A DNA stretch of 64,000 bases from Kerstersia similis (GCF_965139615.1 NZ_CBCSIQ010000002.1:1-64000); one strand, 5' to 3'. Shown: positions 42,465-51,116, numbered from the stretch's first letter. The notes: generated by a model from the sequence alone, not told the origin. Numbers and translations: made by a program.

Positions 42465-44696
42465 ATGACTGAATCAAAAAATGTTCGTACCGATGTCGGC
42501 GGTTCCGATGAAATTAGCCTTGGTGAAATTTTTAACGCGTTATTGCAGCGTTGGATTTTAATCGCCAGTATTTTTGTTGCGGTGGTTGTGATAGGCGTGG
42601 CTTATGCGCTTTTGGCTAGGCCGGTCTATCAGGCTGATGCGCTGATTCAAGTAGAAGATCAAAAGGGCTCAGCACTTAGCGGGCTGTCACAACTTTCGGA
42701 ATTCATCGGTGTCCAGCAGAGCTCCGTAGCTGGAGAGCTGGAGATCCTGCGCTCGCGTGAAGTATTGATGAAGGCAGTGCAGGGGACACGTGCAGATTTG
42801 TTGGTTGAGGTGGATAATCGGTTTCCCATTATCGGAGACTGGTTGGCTCGTCGGTACTCTGATGATGGAGTGGCTGAACCTACGCTGGGTTTGAGCGGCT
42901 ATGCTTGGGGGGGGGAGCAGATAGATGTTGCGGAATTTAACGTACCTTCAAGTTTTTGGGGCCAGCCTATTTTTGTCGTAGCCTCCGATCATGGTTTTAT
43001 CCTGGTTGATGAAGATGGCAAGAAACTGGGTGAAGGTGTTGTGGGTGAGCGGGTTAATTTTTCTATTAATGGCCAGGATGCAACGCTTGCTCTGAAGGGA
43101 CTCCAAGCACGTACAGGAACTCGGTTCAAGGTACAAAAAAATTCACCTTACGAAACTACGGAACTCATCCGTCAAGAACTTTCAGCAGCAGAGGCAGGTA
43201 AGCAAAGCAACGTCATTCGCCTCCGCTACGAAGCTCACGACCAACAATTTGCTCAAGACTTGGTCAATGCCATCGCGCGCGCCTATCTAGCCCAGAACGT
43301 TGAGCGCCGCAGCGCCGAAGCCCGTAGCAGCTTGCAGTTCCTGGAAACCCAGTTGCCAGAGCTGAAGCGAACCGTGGACTCCATGGAAGAGTCGCTCAGT
43401 AATTACCGTTCGAAGAGTGGCACAATCGCCATAAATAAGGAAGCTGAAGGACTGCTGCAGCAATCCATCAGCCTGGAAAACAGCCGCCTGGAGCTGGAGC
43501 TCAAGCGGGATGAGCTTTTACAGCGTTTCAAGCCTGAACATCCCTCGGTCAAGGCGATTCAGCAGCAGTTGGCCCAGGTGCAACAGGCGAGCAACAGGCT
43601 GAACAGTAGTATCGACAAGCTGCCGCAGGCGCAAAAAGATTTGTTGCGTTTGGAGCGTGATGCCAAGGTCAACACTGAGTTGTATATTTCGTTGTTGAAT
43701 AACGCCCAGGAATTGAAGATCGCCGAAGCCGGTACGGTGGGTAACGTTCGAATCATTGATTTTGCGGTTCCGAACAATAGACCGGTGGCGCCCAAGAAGG
43801 CTTTGATCGTTGCTGTCAGCGCAGTCTTGGGTTTGATGCTTGGCGTCTTTGCTGCCTTGGTCATGCGCTTCCTTCGCCCCGCTATCCAGCGCAGCGAGCA
43901 GATCGAGCAAGGTACTGGCCTGACCACCTATGTCACGGTGCCGGAGTCTGATACCCAGCGTCGTTTCCGTATTTCCACCAAGCGCTCGCGCAGGATGCAG
44001 GCAGGCGAAGCTGCCGGCGCCAACGTGCTTGCACTGTCACAACCGGACGATCCAGCGGTCGAAAGCCTGCGTTCCCTTCGTACCGGCTTGGCATTTGCCT
44101 TGATGGGTGCCGAAGGCAAGGTGCTGGTGATTACTGGCGCGACTGCTGGGGTGGGTAAGAGCTTTATCTCCACCAACTTGGCTGCCTTGTTGGCCGCCAA
44201 TGGCAAGCGGGTGTTGTTGGTGGATACGGACTTGCGTCGTCCGCGCCTGGCGGAATATTTCGCCTACGAACGCAAGGAAAACGGTTTGTCCAATGTGCTT
44301 GCCGGTACTGCTGAGCTGGATGCGGTCATCCGTCCGATCGTGCAGAATCTGGATGTGATGCCGGCAGGCGCTACACCGCCGAATCCCGGTGAGTTGCTGC
44401 TGAGCAAGCGTTTTGCCGAGATGCTCAAGCAGCTGGAAGAGCGTTACGACCATATCCTGCTGGATACGCCACCCATCCTGCCTGTGGCGGATACCTTGGC
44501 TGTCATGCAGTATGCCGCGGTGGCCTTCATGGTGGCGCGTGCCGAGCAGACCACGGTGAACGAGTTGCGCGATGCCATGGCCAAGCTGAATAGCGCCGGG
44601 GTGGCGGAACCCATGAAGGGTGTGATTTTCAACGGTGTTCGTCGCAATCGCATTGGCTACGGCTCGTCTTACAAGTATTACTATAGTTACAAATAA
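42465..44696 (+). CDS. wzc: Wzc-type polysaccharide co-polymerase and tyrosine autokinase
   Basis: A 743-residue inner-membrane protein that controls chain length and export and phosphorylates itself. Membrane helices are at about residues 33-53 and 440-462, with a large periplasmic domain and coiled coils (about 270-410) between. The cytoplasmic BY-kinase domain has Walker A GATAGVGKS (about 556-564), Walker A' LLVDTDLRRPR and Walker B HILLDTPP. The end is a Tyr cluster, GYGSSYKYYYSYK, the autophosphorylation site dephosphorylated by Wzb encoded at 48.1 kb. It follows wza by 22 bases. Confidence 0.95.
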   Translation: MTESKNVRTDVGGSDEISLGEIFNALLQRWILIASIFVAVVVIGVAYALLARPVYQADALIQVEDQKGSALSGLSQLSEFIGVQQSSVAGELEILRSREVLMKAVQGTRADLLVEVDNRFPIIGDWLARRYSDDGVAEPTLGLSGYAWGGEQIDVAEFNVPSSFWGQPIFVVASDHGFILVDEDGKKLGEGVVGERVNFSINGQDATLALKGLQARTGTRFKVQKNSPYETTELIRQELSAAEAGKQSNVIRLRYEAHDQQFAQDLVNAIARAYLAQNVERRSAEARSSLQFLETQLPELKRTVDSMEESLSNYRSKSGTIAINKEAEGLLQQSISLENSRLELELKRDELLQRFKPEHPSVKAIQQQLAQVQQASNRLNSSIDKLPQAQKDLLRLERDAKVNTELYISLLNNAQELKIAEAGTVGNVRIIDFAVPNNRPVAPKKALIVAVSAVLGLMLGVFAALVMRFLRPAIQRSEQIEQGTGLTTYVTVPESDTQRRFRISTKRSRRMQAGEAAGANVLALSQPDDPAVESLRSLRTGLAFALMGAEGKVLVITGATAGVGKSFISTNLAALLAANGKRVLLVDTDLRRPRLAEYFAYERKENGLSNVLAGTAELDAVIRPIVQNLDVMPAGATPPNPGELLLSKRFAEMLKQLEERYDHILLDTPPILPVADTLAVMQYAAVAFMVARAEQTTVNELRDAMAKLNSAGVAEPMKGVIFNGVRRNRIGYGSSYKYYYSYK

Positions 44697-44705
44697 GTAC
44701 GAGTT

Positions 44706-44752
44706 ACGAGGGTGTTGCGATATGTTTGAATGTTTGACGCAACCCTCGTTTT
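44706..44752 (+). terminator. Terminator or attenuator between wzc and the gfcA-like gene
   Basis: ACGAGGGTGTTGCG (44706-44719) pairs with CGCAACCCTCGT (44738-44749) with a single bulged G, followed by TTTTCC. It starts ten bases after wzc. Since the genes beyond belong to the same export system it may only reduce transcription, leaving the gfcA-like gene partly on its own promoter. Confidence 0.65.
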
Positions 44753-44829
44753 CCAATAGGTTAACGGTGGGGATGGGTATAATCCCCGCTTGCTTGTGAG
44801 TTTTTGGTTAATTTTAAAAAGGGGCTTAT

Positions 44830-45105
44830 ATGAAAGTTCAACAACTGATCGCTTTCGCCGCTGCTGCGATGATCAGCACGGGTGCTATCGCTGCTGAAGG
44901 CGCAGCTGCCAGCACCAACGCCGCTGCCAGCACCGCTGGTACCACCACGACTGCTGCAGCTTCCGGTGGCGCTGCCGCTGGCGTGGGTGCTGCGGGCGTC
45001 AGCACTGCCGTCATCGGCGCTGGCGTGGCGGCGATTGCTGGCGCTGCCATCATCGGTGGCATTGTCTCGTCCAGCACCGAATCGTCGTCCACCAGCCACC
45101 ACTAA
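44830..45105 (+). CDS. GfcA/YjbE-like small secreted Ala/Thr-rich protein
   Basis: A 91-residue protein with a clear signal peptide (MKVQQLIAFAAAAMISTGAIAA) and a mature part made almost only of Ala, Gly, Thr, Ser and Val, with a hydrophobic AGVSTAVIGAGVAAIAGAAIIGG stretch and a Ser/Thr/His tail. Composition and place before a YjbH/GfcD gene match GfcA and YjbE of the E. coli group 4 capsule and yjbEFGH operons, whose exact role is unknown. AAAAAGGGGC gives a good ribosome site. GfcB- and GfcC-like genes are missing. Confidence 0.72.
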   Translation: MKVQQLIAFAAAAMISTGAIAAEGAAASTNAAASTAGTTTTAAASGGAAAGVGAAGVSTAVIGAGVAAIAGAAIIGGIVSSSTESSSTSHH

Positions 45106-45152
45106 GCTGCTGATAGCCTTTACATGTTTATGGGCTTTGTAGCCTGGGTGGT

Positions 45153-47345
45153 ATGTTGATGTATGAGCATAAGCCGGGCGGGCTTCCGCCCGTCCGACTT
45201 GTCGCTGCACTTGTGCTGGGGGCAATGGCCGTTATGGCTTCCCCAGTTCAGGCGCAGCCTGCTTCCAGCGGCCTGACTGGCCTGATTAATATGCCTTCGG
45301 GCCGCATGGAAGAAGAGGGCATGTTTACGGGGGGGTATAGCCGTACGCCGCCTTACAGTGCACCGTATCTGAATGTGCAGATGTTTTCCTGGCTGCAGGT
45401 GGCCGGGCGCTATACACGGATCAGCGGTACCAAAGCGCTGACGGATGATTACGGGGCCAATAAGGACAAGGCCGCAGCAGTCAAGCTGCGCTTGTTGCCA
45501 GAGAACGCCTGGGGCGTGTCATGGTTGCCTGAAGTGTCTGTGGGGATGGATGATTTCCACGGGACGAAACTTTTTCATAATGAATTCATAGCGGCTTCCA
45601 AGCGTTTCCAGCTTTGGAATCTGGGTAGCGCGGATGTGACGCTGGGCTATGGCCGCAAGCGTATTGATGGCGCTTTTGGCGGCTTGCGTTTTACACCCAG
45701 TGCCTTGCCTTCCTGGAGCGTGGTGGCTGAGTACGACGCGACCAATTTCCAGAAAGACAATAGTTTCGAAATTACCGGTGTGAATGAGCGCAAAACCGGC
45801 AATGTACATGCTGCGCTGGAATATCGTTGGGGTGGTTTTGCGGTACGTGCCGGGCGCGAACATGGTAATACCGCATTCAATCTGGCGGTCAGTATTCCTT
45901 TGCAGCAGCGCGATTTGATTCCGAAAATGGATGAAACCGGGCCTTTTGCTGATGGCAATTGGTTCCTGGGGGAACCGCGCCCCACGGCATTGCAGTGGGA
46001 GCAGGACAGATCCTATCGCCAGGGTATGCTGCGCAGCCTGCATGATGAAGGTTTGCGTGATGTGCGGATTGCGTATGTGGATGGCGTGATGTCGCTATCT
46101 ATCGCCGGTTCCCGGCACTTGCATCCGTCGCGTGCCGCTGGCCGTGCCGCGCGTATTGCGATGGCCTATGCGCCGATTGAAACCAGCACGCTGGAGATTA
46201 CCTGGGAAGCCCTGGATTTGCAGGGTTTGACCTGGACGTTCTACAACGTGCCGATGTTGTCCCGTTATTTTGCGGGCACGGCAACACGCAAGGATTTGCG
46301 TCATAGCGTCCGTATTACCTATGCCGACCCGGATGGCCGTACGGCTGCCAGCCAGCAGAATGACCTGGATGCCGTGCTGGATGCTGCGGCATTGGCGGGC
46401 GGTGGTTATACCGGCGGAATGGGGGGCAGCCCCTTTGCGTGGAGTTTGGGTTCGCATGGGCAAACGACGCTATCTTTGTCGCCCTATCTGCATTCCTATC
46501 TGAACGATCCGAGTGGGGCTTTCAAATACGATATCGGCTTGAGCGCGGATGCGCGTGTGCACATGGCGCGGGGCTGGTGGCTGGATGGCGCCGTGAAGGC
46601 GTCGGTACTGGAGAATGTCAGCGATGTGACGCAGGCTTCCAATTCCTTGCTGCCGCATGTGCGTTCCGATCTGGCAGAGTATCGGCAGGCATCGCGGGTC
46701 AAACTGTCCAAGTTGTTGGTGAATAAGTACTGGCAACCTGCCGAACGCGTGTATCTGCGTGCGTCCGGTGGTTTGTATGAGGAAATGTTCGGTGGTGCCG
46801 GCGGTCAGGCTCTGTATTTGGGCCGCGATGGTAGCTGGGGCGCCGATCTGGCCGTGGATTTCCTGAAGCAGCGTAATTTCAAGGGGACGGGATTCATGGA
46901 TTACCGTACGCATACGGTGATCGGGTCTTTGCATTACCGTTTGCCGGTGGTGCCGGATACCACTGCCACGATACGCGCCGGCCGCTTCCTGGCGGGCGAT
47001 CGTGGGGCGCGGTTTGAGATCAAGCGTACTTTCCGCTCGGGGGTCGAGCTGGGGCTGTGGTACACGCGTACCAATGGCGATGACATTACTACGCCGGGTA
47101 GTCCCGGTAGTCCTTATTACGACAAGGGCGTGTTCATGCGCATTCCGTTGGCGACGTTGTCCACGCGTGATAACGGTTCGGTGGTGCATATGTCGCTTTC
47201 ACCCTGGAATCGGGATGTGGGGCAGATGGTTGAGTCGCCGGGGGATCTGTACCAGATGGCTGAGCAGCATTGGCTGCAGAATGCGCTGGATGGCGATGGC
47301 TTGCGTGGCTTCGGTGATGTGTATGGCGAGGAGGATCTGCCATGA
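45153..47345 (+). CDS. YjbH/GfcD-type outer-membrane exopolysaccharide protein
   Basis: A 730-residue protein of the YjbH (DUF940) family with a signal peptide (about residues 15-34, ending VQAQ). The N-terminal part has SGLTGLINMPSGRMEEEGMFTGGYSRTPPY, a strong family mark. The rest is built from amphipathic beta strands, and structure models of the family predict paired beta barrels in the outer membrane. It is proposed to act in secretion or modification of exopolysaccharide. It follows the gfcA-like gene by 47 bases, and the MORN gene overlaps its end by four bases. Confidence 0.88.
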   Translation: MLMYEHKPGGLPPVRLVAALVLGAMAVMASPVQAQPASSGLTGLINMPSGRMEEEGMFTGGYSRTPPYSAPYLNVQMFSWLQVAGRYTRISGTKALTDDYGANKDKAAAVKLRLLPENAWGVSWLPEVSVGMDDFHGTKLFHNEFIAASKRFQLWNLGSADVTLGYGRKRIDGAFGGLRFTPSALPSWSVVAEYDATNFQKDNSFEITGVNERKTGNVHAALEYRWGGFAVRAGREHGNTAFNLAVSIPLQQRDLIPKMDETGPFADGNWFLGEPRPTALQWEQDRSYRQGMLRSLHDEGLRDVRIAYVDGVMSLSIAGSRHLHPSRAAGRAARIAMAYAPIETSTLEITWEALDLQGLTWTFYNVPMLSRYFAGTATRKDLRHSVRITYADPDGRTAASQQNDLDAVLDAAALAGGGYTGGMGGSPFAWSLGSHGQTTLSLSPYLHSYLNDPSGAFKYDIGLSADARVHMARGWWLDGAVKASVLENVSDVTQASNSLLPHVRSDLAEYRQASRVKLSKLLVNKYWQPAERVYLRASGGLYEEMFGGAGGQALYLGRDGSWGADLAVDFLKQRNFKGTGFMDYRTHTVIGSLHYRLPVVPDTTATIRAGRFLAGDRGARFEIKRTFRSGVELGLWYTRTNGDDITTPGSPGSPYYDKGVFMRIPLATLSTRDNGSVVHMSLSPWNRDVGQMVESPGDLYQMAEQHWLQNALDGDGLRGFGDVYGEEDLP

Positions 47346-48058
47346 TGTCGCCCTGGTGGTTGCGGGCTGCCGTATGCCTGATGCTTGGCTCAGGAATGAG
47401 CCAGGCGGCTTGGGCTGCGGATGAAACTGATTGCTGGGTGGCGGATGAGTCACTGCGAGGGCATTTCCAGGGCATTTGCGTGAATGGCAAGGCGCAGGGC
47501 GAAGGCCGTGCCTGGCAGCCCGGTGGCGCGTATTACGAAGGTGAGTTCGAGCAAGGCATGCGCCATGGCAAAGGGGTGCATGTCTATGCCAATGGGGATA
47601 CCTACTCTGGCGAATGGGTGAGCGATAAGCGTGAAGGCACGGGCCGTTATGCTTATGGTGATTTGTCCCCATGGCGCGGGGATGTGTATTTTGGCGGCTG
47701 GCGCAACGATATGCGCGAAGGGCGGGGAACCTATGTGTTCTGGCCCTCAGGCGAGCGTTTTGTCGCGCAATGGCATGAAAATGCCACGGAAACGCCTGCC
47801 GGCCCGACCATGACGCGGCGCAAGCAGGCGGTAGAGAGCCTGGCGCCGGTGATAGGCAAGCTGGATACGGAAGTCTGCTCGATTTCCACTGAAGGGGCGA
47901 GCCCGGATCAGGTCGCGCACGGTGTGGTGCGTGGTGTGGTGGATGACCGCTTGTTGGTGGAAATTCAGAATGGCGCTGTGCTGGCCGCCAGTAAGAAACC
48001 GGCATTGAACCCACGTTGGGAAATTTTGACTGATTGGATGTTATGCCCCCGCAAATGA
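47342..48058 (+). CDS. Secreted MORN-repeat protein of the export operon
   Basis: A 238-residue protein with a signal peptide (LRAAVCLMLGSGMSQAAWAA) and at least four MORN repeats at about residues 45-150: GRAWQPGGAYYEGEFEQG, GKGVHVYANGDTYSGEW, GTGRYAYGD and GRGTYVFWPSGERFVAQW. The rest has paired Cys residues (about 180 and 235) that could form a disulfide in the periplasm. MORN repeats bind lipids or partner proteins; no enzyme domain is seen. Its ATGA overlap with yjbH and one with wzb show it belongs to the polysaccharide operon, so a periplasmic adaptor role is plausible but unproven. Confidence 0.82.
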   Translation: MMSPWWLRAAVCLMLGSGMSQAAWAADETDCWVADESLRGHFQGICVNGKAQGEGRAWQPGGAYYEGEFEQGMRHGKGVHVYANGDTYSGEWVSDKREGTGRYAYGDLSPWRGDVYFGGWRNDMREGRGTYVFWPSGERFVAQWHENATETPAGPTMTRRKQAVESLAPVIGKLDTEVCSISTEGASPDQVAHGVVRGVVDDRLLVEIQNGAVLAASKKPALNPRWEILTDWMLCPRK

Positions 48059-48567
48059 ATGCTGTCTCTTCGGGTAGAAATGCCGGAACCGGTTCGGCGC
48101 CGCAATTGCTAGTGATGTGTACCGGCAATGTGTGCCGCAGCCCCATCGGGGAAGTCATGTTGCGGCATCATCTGGCGCTGGCCGGTGCCGATGCCGAAGT
48201 CTTTTCGCGTGGCTTGGGTGCGCCGGCTGGCCGGGCGCCGCACCCATTTGCCGTGCAGGTTTCGGACGCACATGGCGTGCCCATCCCGGAAGATAAGCGG
48301 GCAGCGCAGGTCAATGATATTGACCTGCGTATGGCGGTGGCGGTACTGGTGATGGATAACGGCCATCGTCATGAAATACAGCGGCGTTATCCTTTTGCCA
48401 GTGGCAAGACTTTTCTGATGGCGCACTGGCAGGGCAATAAGGAAATTGATGACCCTATCCATTCCCCAGTCGAGGCATTCGAGCAGTGCTGGGTGGATAT
48501 TGACGCCGGCTGCAAGAGCTGGGTCGAGAAATTGCTGGAAATGGGTTTGATCAAGCGCAAGGCTTGA
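48055..48567 (+). CDS. wzb: Wzb-type low-molecular-weight protein-tyrosine phosphatase
   Basis: A 170-residue LMW protein-tyrosine phosphatase. The active-site loop is C22-x5-R28-S in MCTGNVCRSPIGE, and the general-acid Asp is in DDPIHSP. It should dephosphorylate the Tyr cluster of Wzc and so reset the export machine. Starts at TTG 48034 and ATG 48043 are also open; ATG 48055 overlaps the MORN stop by ATGA. In E. coli wzb lies between wza and wzc; here it sits at the far end of the operon. Confidence 0.92.
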   Translation: MNAVSSGRNAGTGSAPQLLVMCTGNVCRSPIGEVMLRHHLALAGADAEVFSRGLGAPAGRAPHPFAVQVSDAHGVPIPEDKRAAQVNDIDLRMAVAVLVMDNGHRHEIQRRYPFASGKTFLMAHWQGNKEIDDPIHSPVEAFEQCWVDIDAGCKSWVEKLLEMGLIKRKA

Positions 48568-48573
48568 TTCGTT

Positions 48574-48600
48574 GCCGTGCAGGTCTATGTCCTGCACGGC
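48574..48600 (+). terminator. Perfect hairpin after wzb
   Basis: GCCGTGCAGG (48574-48583) and CCTGCACGGC (48591-48600) make a perfect 10-bp stem with a seven-base loop, seven bases after the wzb stop. There is no T-run, so it may be a processing or rho-assisted stop signal. Confidence 0.45.
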
Positions 48601-48691
48601 GCGCCTGGCTCGAATGGCTAGGGGAAACACCCACATAGGCAGGTTTTCAGACAGTTCGCTGGCACAATGAGGGGAGAAGGTTTGATCTGCC

Positions 48692-48746
48692 TCATGTGCC
48701 AGAATGATTCATTTCATTTTTGAATGTATCATCATGTGTCAGAATG
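48692..48746. repeat. 15-bp direct repeat upstream of galU
   Basis: TCATGTGCCAGAATG at 48692-48706 recurs as TCATGTGTCAGAATG at 48732-48746, one mismatch, 40 bases start to start (close to four helical turns). The second copy abuts the TATAAT at 48749-48754. A pair of activator or repressor half-sites is plausible. Confidence 0.45.
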
Positions 48747-48938
48747 CCTATAATTAATGACAATTCTTCTGGTGTTTCAGGCGTGTTGCCTGGAATCTGG
48801 TACAAATTCGCAAATCATCAGGATGCGGCGATCGCATCAGGCTGCGCAGAATTGGCATGATGTGTTCGATATCATGGGCGGCTTGAGGATCTGCTTCTCC
48901 AGATCGTTTCTGTATCCCCGAATTCAATTGGAGTCAGT

Positions 48939-49823
48939 GTGATAGTTACCAAAGCCGTTTTGCCCGTTGCGGGCCTGGGTACGCGTTTCCTGCCGGCCAG
49001 CAAGGCCATTCCCAAGGAAATGGTCACGGTGGTGGATAAGCCGGTGATTCAGTACGTGGTGGAAGAAGCTCTGGCGGCTGGTATTGATGAAATCGTGCTG
49101 GTCACACACGCCAGCAAGCGCGCCATTGAAGACCATTTCGATACCAACTACGAGCTGGAAGCCGAGTTGGAGCGCCGTGGCAAGAAGGAATTGCTGCAGG
49201 TGCTGCGTGATATCGCGCCTGCACGGTTGAAAGTATCGGCTGTCCGCCAGGGGCGGGCGCTGGGCTTGGGGCATGCGGTTGCGCGTGCACGTGAGATCGT
49301 GGGCGATGCGCCGTTTGCGGTGATGTTGCCGGATGTGCTGGTGCCGCATAACGGCCAGCCGGATCTGGCTGGCATGGTGACGCGTTTTGTCGCCGGTGGG
49401 AATGCACAGATTCTGGTTGAACCTGTGCCGGAAGAACTGGCCCATCAGTACGGGGTGGTGGATCTTGGCGGCGCCAGGCTCCAGGCAGGGGACGCAGCGG
49501 TGATCCGTCAGGTGGTGGAAAAACCGCCGCGTGGCCAGGCGCCGTCGAATCTGGCGATTGTCGGCCGCTATGTGCTGCCGCCGCGGATTTTTGAGTTGTT
49601 GGAGCAAACCCAGCCGGGCGCTGGCGGCGAGATCCAGCTGACGGATGCGATTGCCGCCCTGATGCGCGAGCAAGGCGCCGAGGCCTGGCATATCAGCGGG
49701 CGTTCCTTCGATTGCGGCAGCAAGATCGGTTATCTGGAAGCGACACTGGCCTACGCCTTGCGCCATCAGCAATTGGGCGCCGAGTTTCGCAGCCTGCTGG
49801 CCCAGTATTCCAATCAAGGTTAA
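48939..49823 (+). CDS. galU: UTP-glucose-1-phosphate uridylyltransferase
   Basis: A 294-residue GalU, making UDP-glucose from glucose-1-phosphate and UTP. Signatures are AVLPVAGLGTRFLPASKAIPKEM, QYVVEEALAAGIDEIVLVT, QGRALGLGHAV, VMLPDVL and the C-terminal GRSFDCGSKIGYLEA. GTG start at 48939; no ATG lies nearby in frame. It supplies UDP-glucose for the ugd product and for cell-envelope glycans. The next gene begins six bases after its stop. Confidence 0.95.
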   Translation: MIVTKAVLPVAGLGTRFLPASKAIPKEMVTVVDKPVIQYVVEEALAAGIDEIVLVTHASKRAIEDHFDTNYELEAELERRGKKELLQVLRDIAPARLKVSAVRQGRALGLGHAVARAREIVGDAPFAVMLPDVLVPHNGQPDLAGMVTRFVAGGNAQILVEPVPEELAHQYGVVDLGGARLQAGDAAVIRQVVEKPPRGQAPSNLAIVGRYVLPPRIFELLEQTQPGAGGEIQLTDAIAALMREQGAEAWHISGRSFDCGSKIGYLEATLAYALRHQQLGAEFRSLLAQYSNQG

Positions 49824-49829
49824 TGCCTC

Positions 49830-51116
49830 ATGCATTTGGCGATCTACGGCGATACCACGGGCGCGTTCGTTAGCGCCGGAGCCCTGGCTTCATCGGGCCA
49901 CTTTATTTCTTTGCATGTGCCTGGCGGGCGCCAGGCTTTCAATGCTTCGGAAGTGCCCAGCCGTGAACCCGGCCTGAGTACCTTGCTGAACGAACAGTTG
50001 GCAGCCGGCACCCTGGTGGTGGAAGATTTCGATGCGCCGCGGCCGGCGGAAGTGGCGGTGATCTGGGTGGCGCTGGCGCCGGCACAGTTCGAGCTGGCCT
50101 ATAACATCGTGGCGCGCCTGCAACCCCGTAGTGACGTTCCTTGGCTGGTGGTGAATCAGTCCACCTTCCCGGTGGGCAGCTCGGAGGCACTGCAGGAAGT
50201 GCTGATCGAGGCTGTGGGCGAGGGCGATGATGCCGTGCTCTGCTTGCCTGATTTGCTGGTGGAAGGGGCCGCGCTGTCCGGTTTCACCAGGGCGGAACAC
50301 TGGTTGGCAGGGTCGGATTCGTTCTGGGCGCAGCGTATGCTGGCCGAGATTCTGCGGCCGTTCAATCGCCGGCGCGACAACATCATGTGGATGACCACGC
50401 GTGAAGCCGAATTTACCAAGCTGGCGATCAGCGGCATGCTGGCCACGCGCTTGAGCTTCATGAATGATATGGCCAATCTGGCCGATACCCTGGGCGTGGA
50501 TATCGAAAATGTTCGTCAGGGGATGGGCGCCGATCAGCGGATTGGTTCCGCTTACCTGTACCCGGGCTGCGGTTTTGGCGGCCCGGCATTTTCACGGGAT
50601 GTGCTGAGCCTGGCGCGTGAATTGCAGCGCAGTGGCATGCAGTCTGAATTGCTCAATCAGGTGTGGCGCATCAATGAGCGGCAAAAAGAAGTGCTGTTTC
50701 ATAAATTGTGGCAGCACTATGAGGCGGATTTGCAGGGGCGGCGTATTGCCTTGTGGGGAGCCGCCTTCAAGCCCGGTACGGCGCGTATCGACAATGCGCC
50801 GGCGCTGCGCTTGATTCAGGCCTTGTGGGCGCAGGGGGCAGAAGTGCATGTGCACGACCCCAAGGCCATGAATGCCTTGGCGGCCTGGGCCAAAGAGCAG
50901 GGCCAGCCGCTGGCTTTGCATGACGACCCCTACGATGCCTTGCAGCAGGCTGACGCCTTGCTGCTGGTGACGGAATGGAAGGGGTACTGGAGCCCCGATT
51001 TTGCCAAAATGGCTACCCTGATGCGCCACGGCGTGCTGCTGGACGGCCGCAATATCTGGGACCCGGAGTTCGTCAAGGAACGTGGTTTTGTCTATCACGG
51101 AATTGGCCGGCATTGA
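49830..51116 (+). CDS. UDP-glucose/GDP-mannose dehydrogenase paralogue lacking catalytic Cys
   Basis: A 428-residue protein with the three-domain layout of nucleotide-sugar dehydrogenases: N-terminal NAD domain, central dimer domain (EAEFTKLAISGMLATRLSFMND) and C-terminal UDP-binding domain (RRIALWGAAFKPGTARIDNAPALRLI). Key positions are changed. The catalytic Cys of the GGxCxPKD motif is Ala (A253 in GCGFGGPAFSRD), the Asn four residues after K197 is Ser201, PEFLREG is PDLLVEG, and the NAD-binding GxGxxG reads YGDTTGAF. It may be inactive, perform only one oxidation, or have a new role. It lies between galU and pgi in the same operon and has background GC composition. Confidence 0.85.
   Translation: MHLAIYGDTTGAFVSAGALASSGHFISLHVPGGRQAFNASEVPSREPGLSTLLNEQLAAGTLVVEDFDAPRPAEVAVIWVALAPAQFELAYNIVARLQPRSDVPWLVVNQSTFPVGSSEALQEVLIEAVGEGDDAVLCLPDLLVEGAALSGFTRAEHWLAGSDSFWAQRMLAEILRPFNRRRDNIMWMTTREAEFTKLAISGMLATRLSFMNDMANLADTLGVDIENVRQGMGADQRIGSAYLYPGCGFGGPAFSRDVLSLARELQRSGMQSELLNQVWRINERQKEVLFHKLWQHYEADLQGRRIALWGAAFKPGTARIDNAPALRLIQALWAQGAEVHVHDPKAMNALAAWAKEQGQPLALHDDPYDALQQADALLLVTEWKGYWSPDFAKMATLMRHGVLLDGRNIWDPEFVKERGFVYHGIGRH

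Larger units (their letters stand above)
48568..48938. other. Intergenic region between wzb and galU
   Basis: A 371-base gap without a gene. It holds the hairpin after wzb, a 15-bp direct repeat and a TATAAT at 48749-48754, which may be the -10 box for galU although no good -35 is spaced correctly. Small frames here have no recognisable sequence. Confidence 0.5.
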
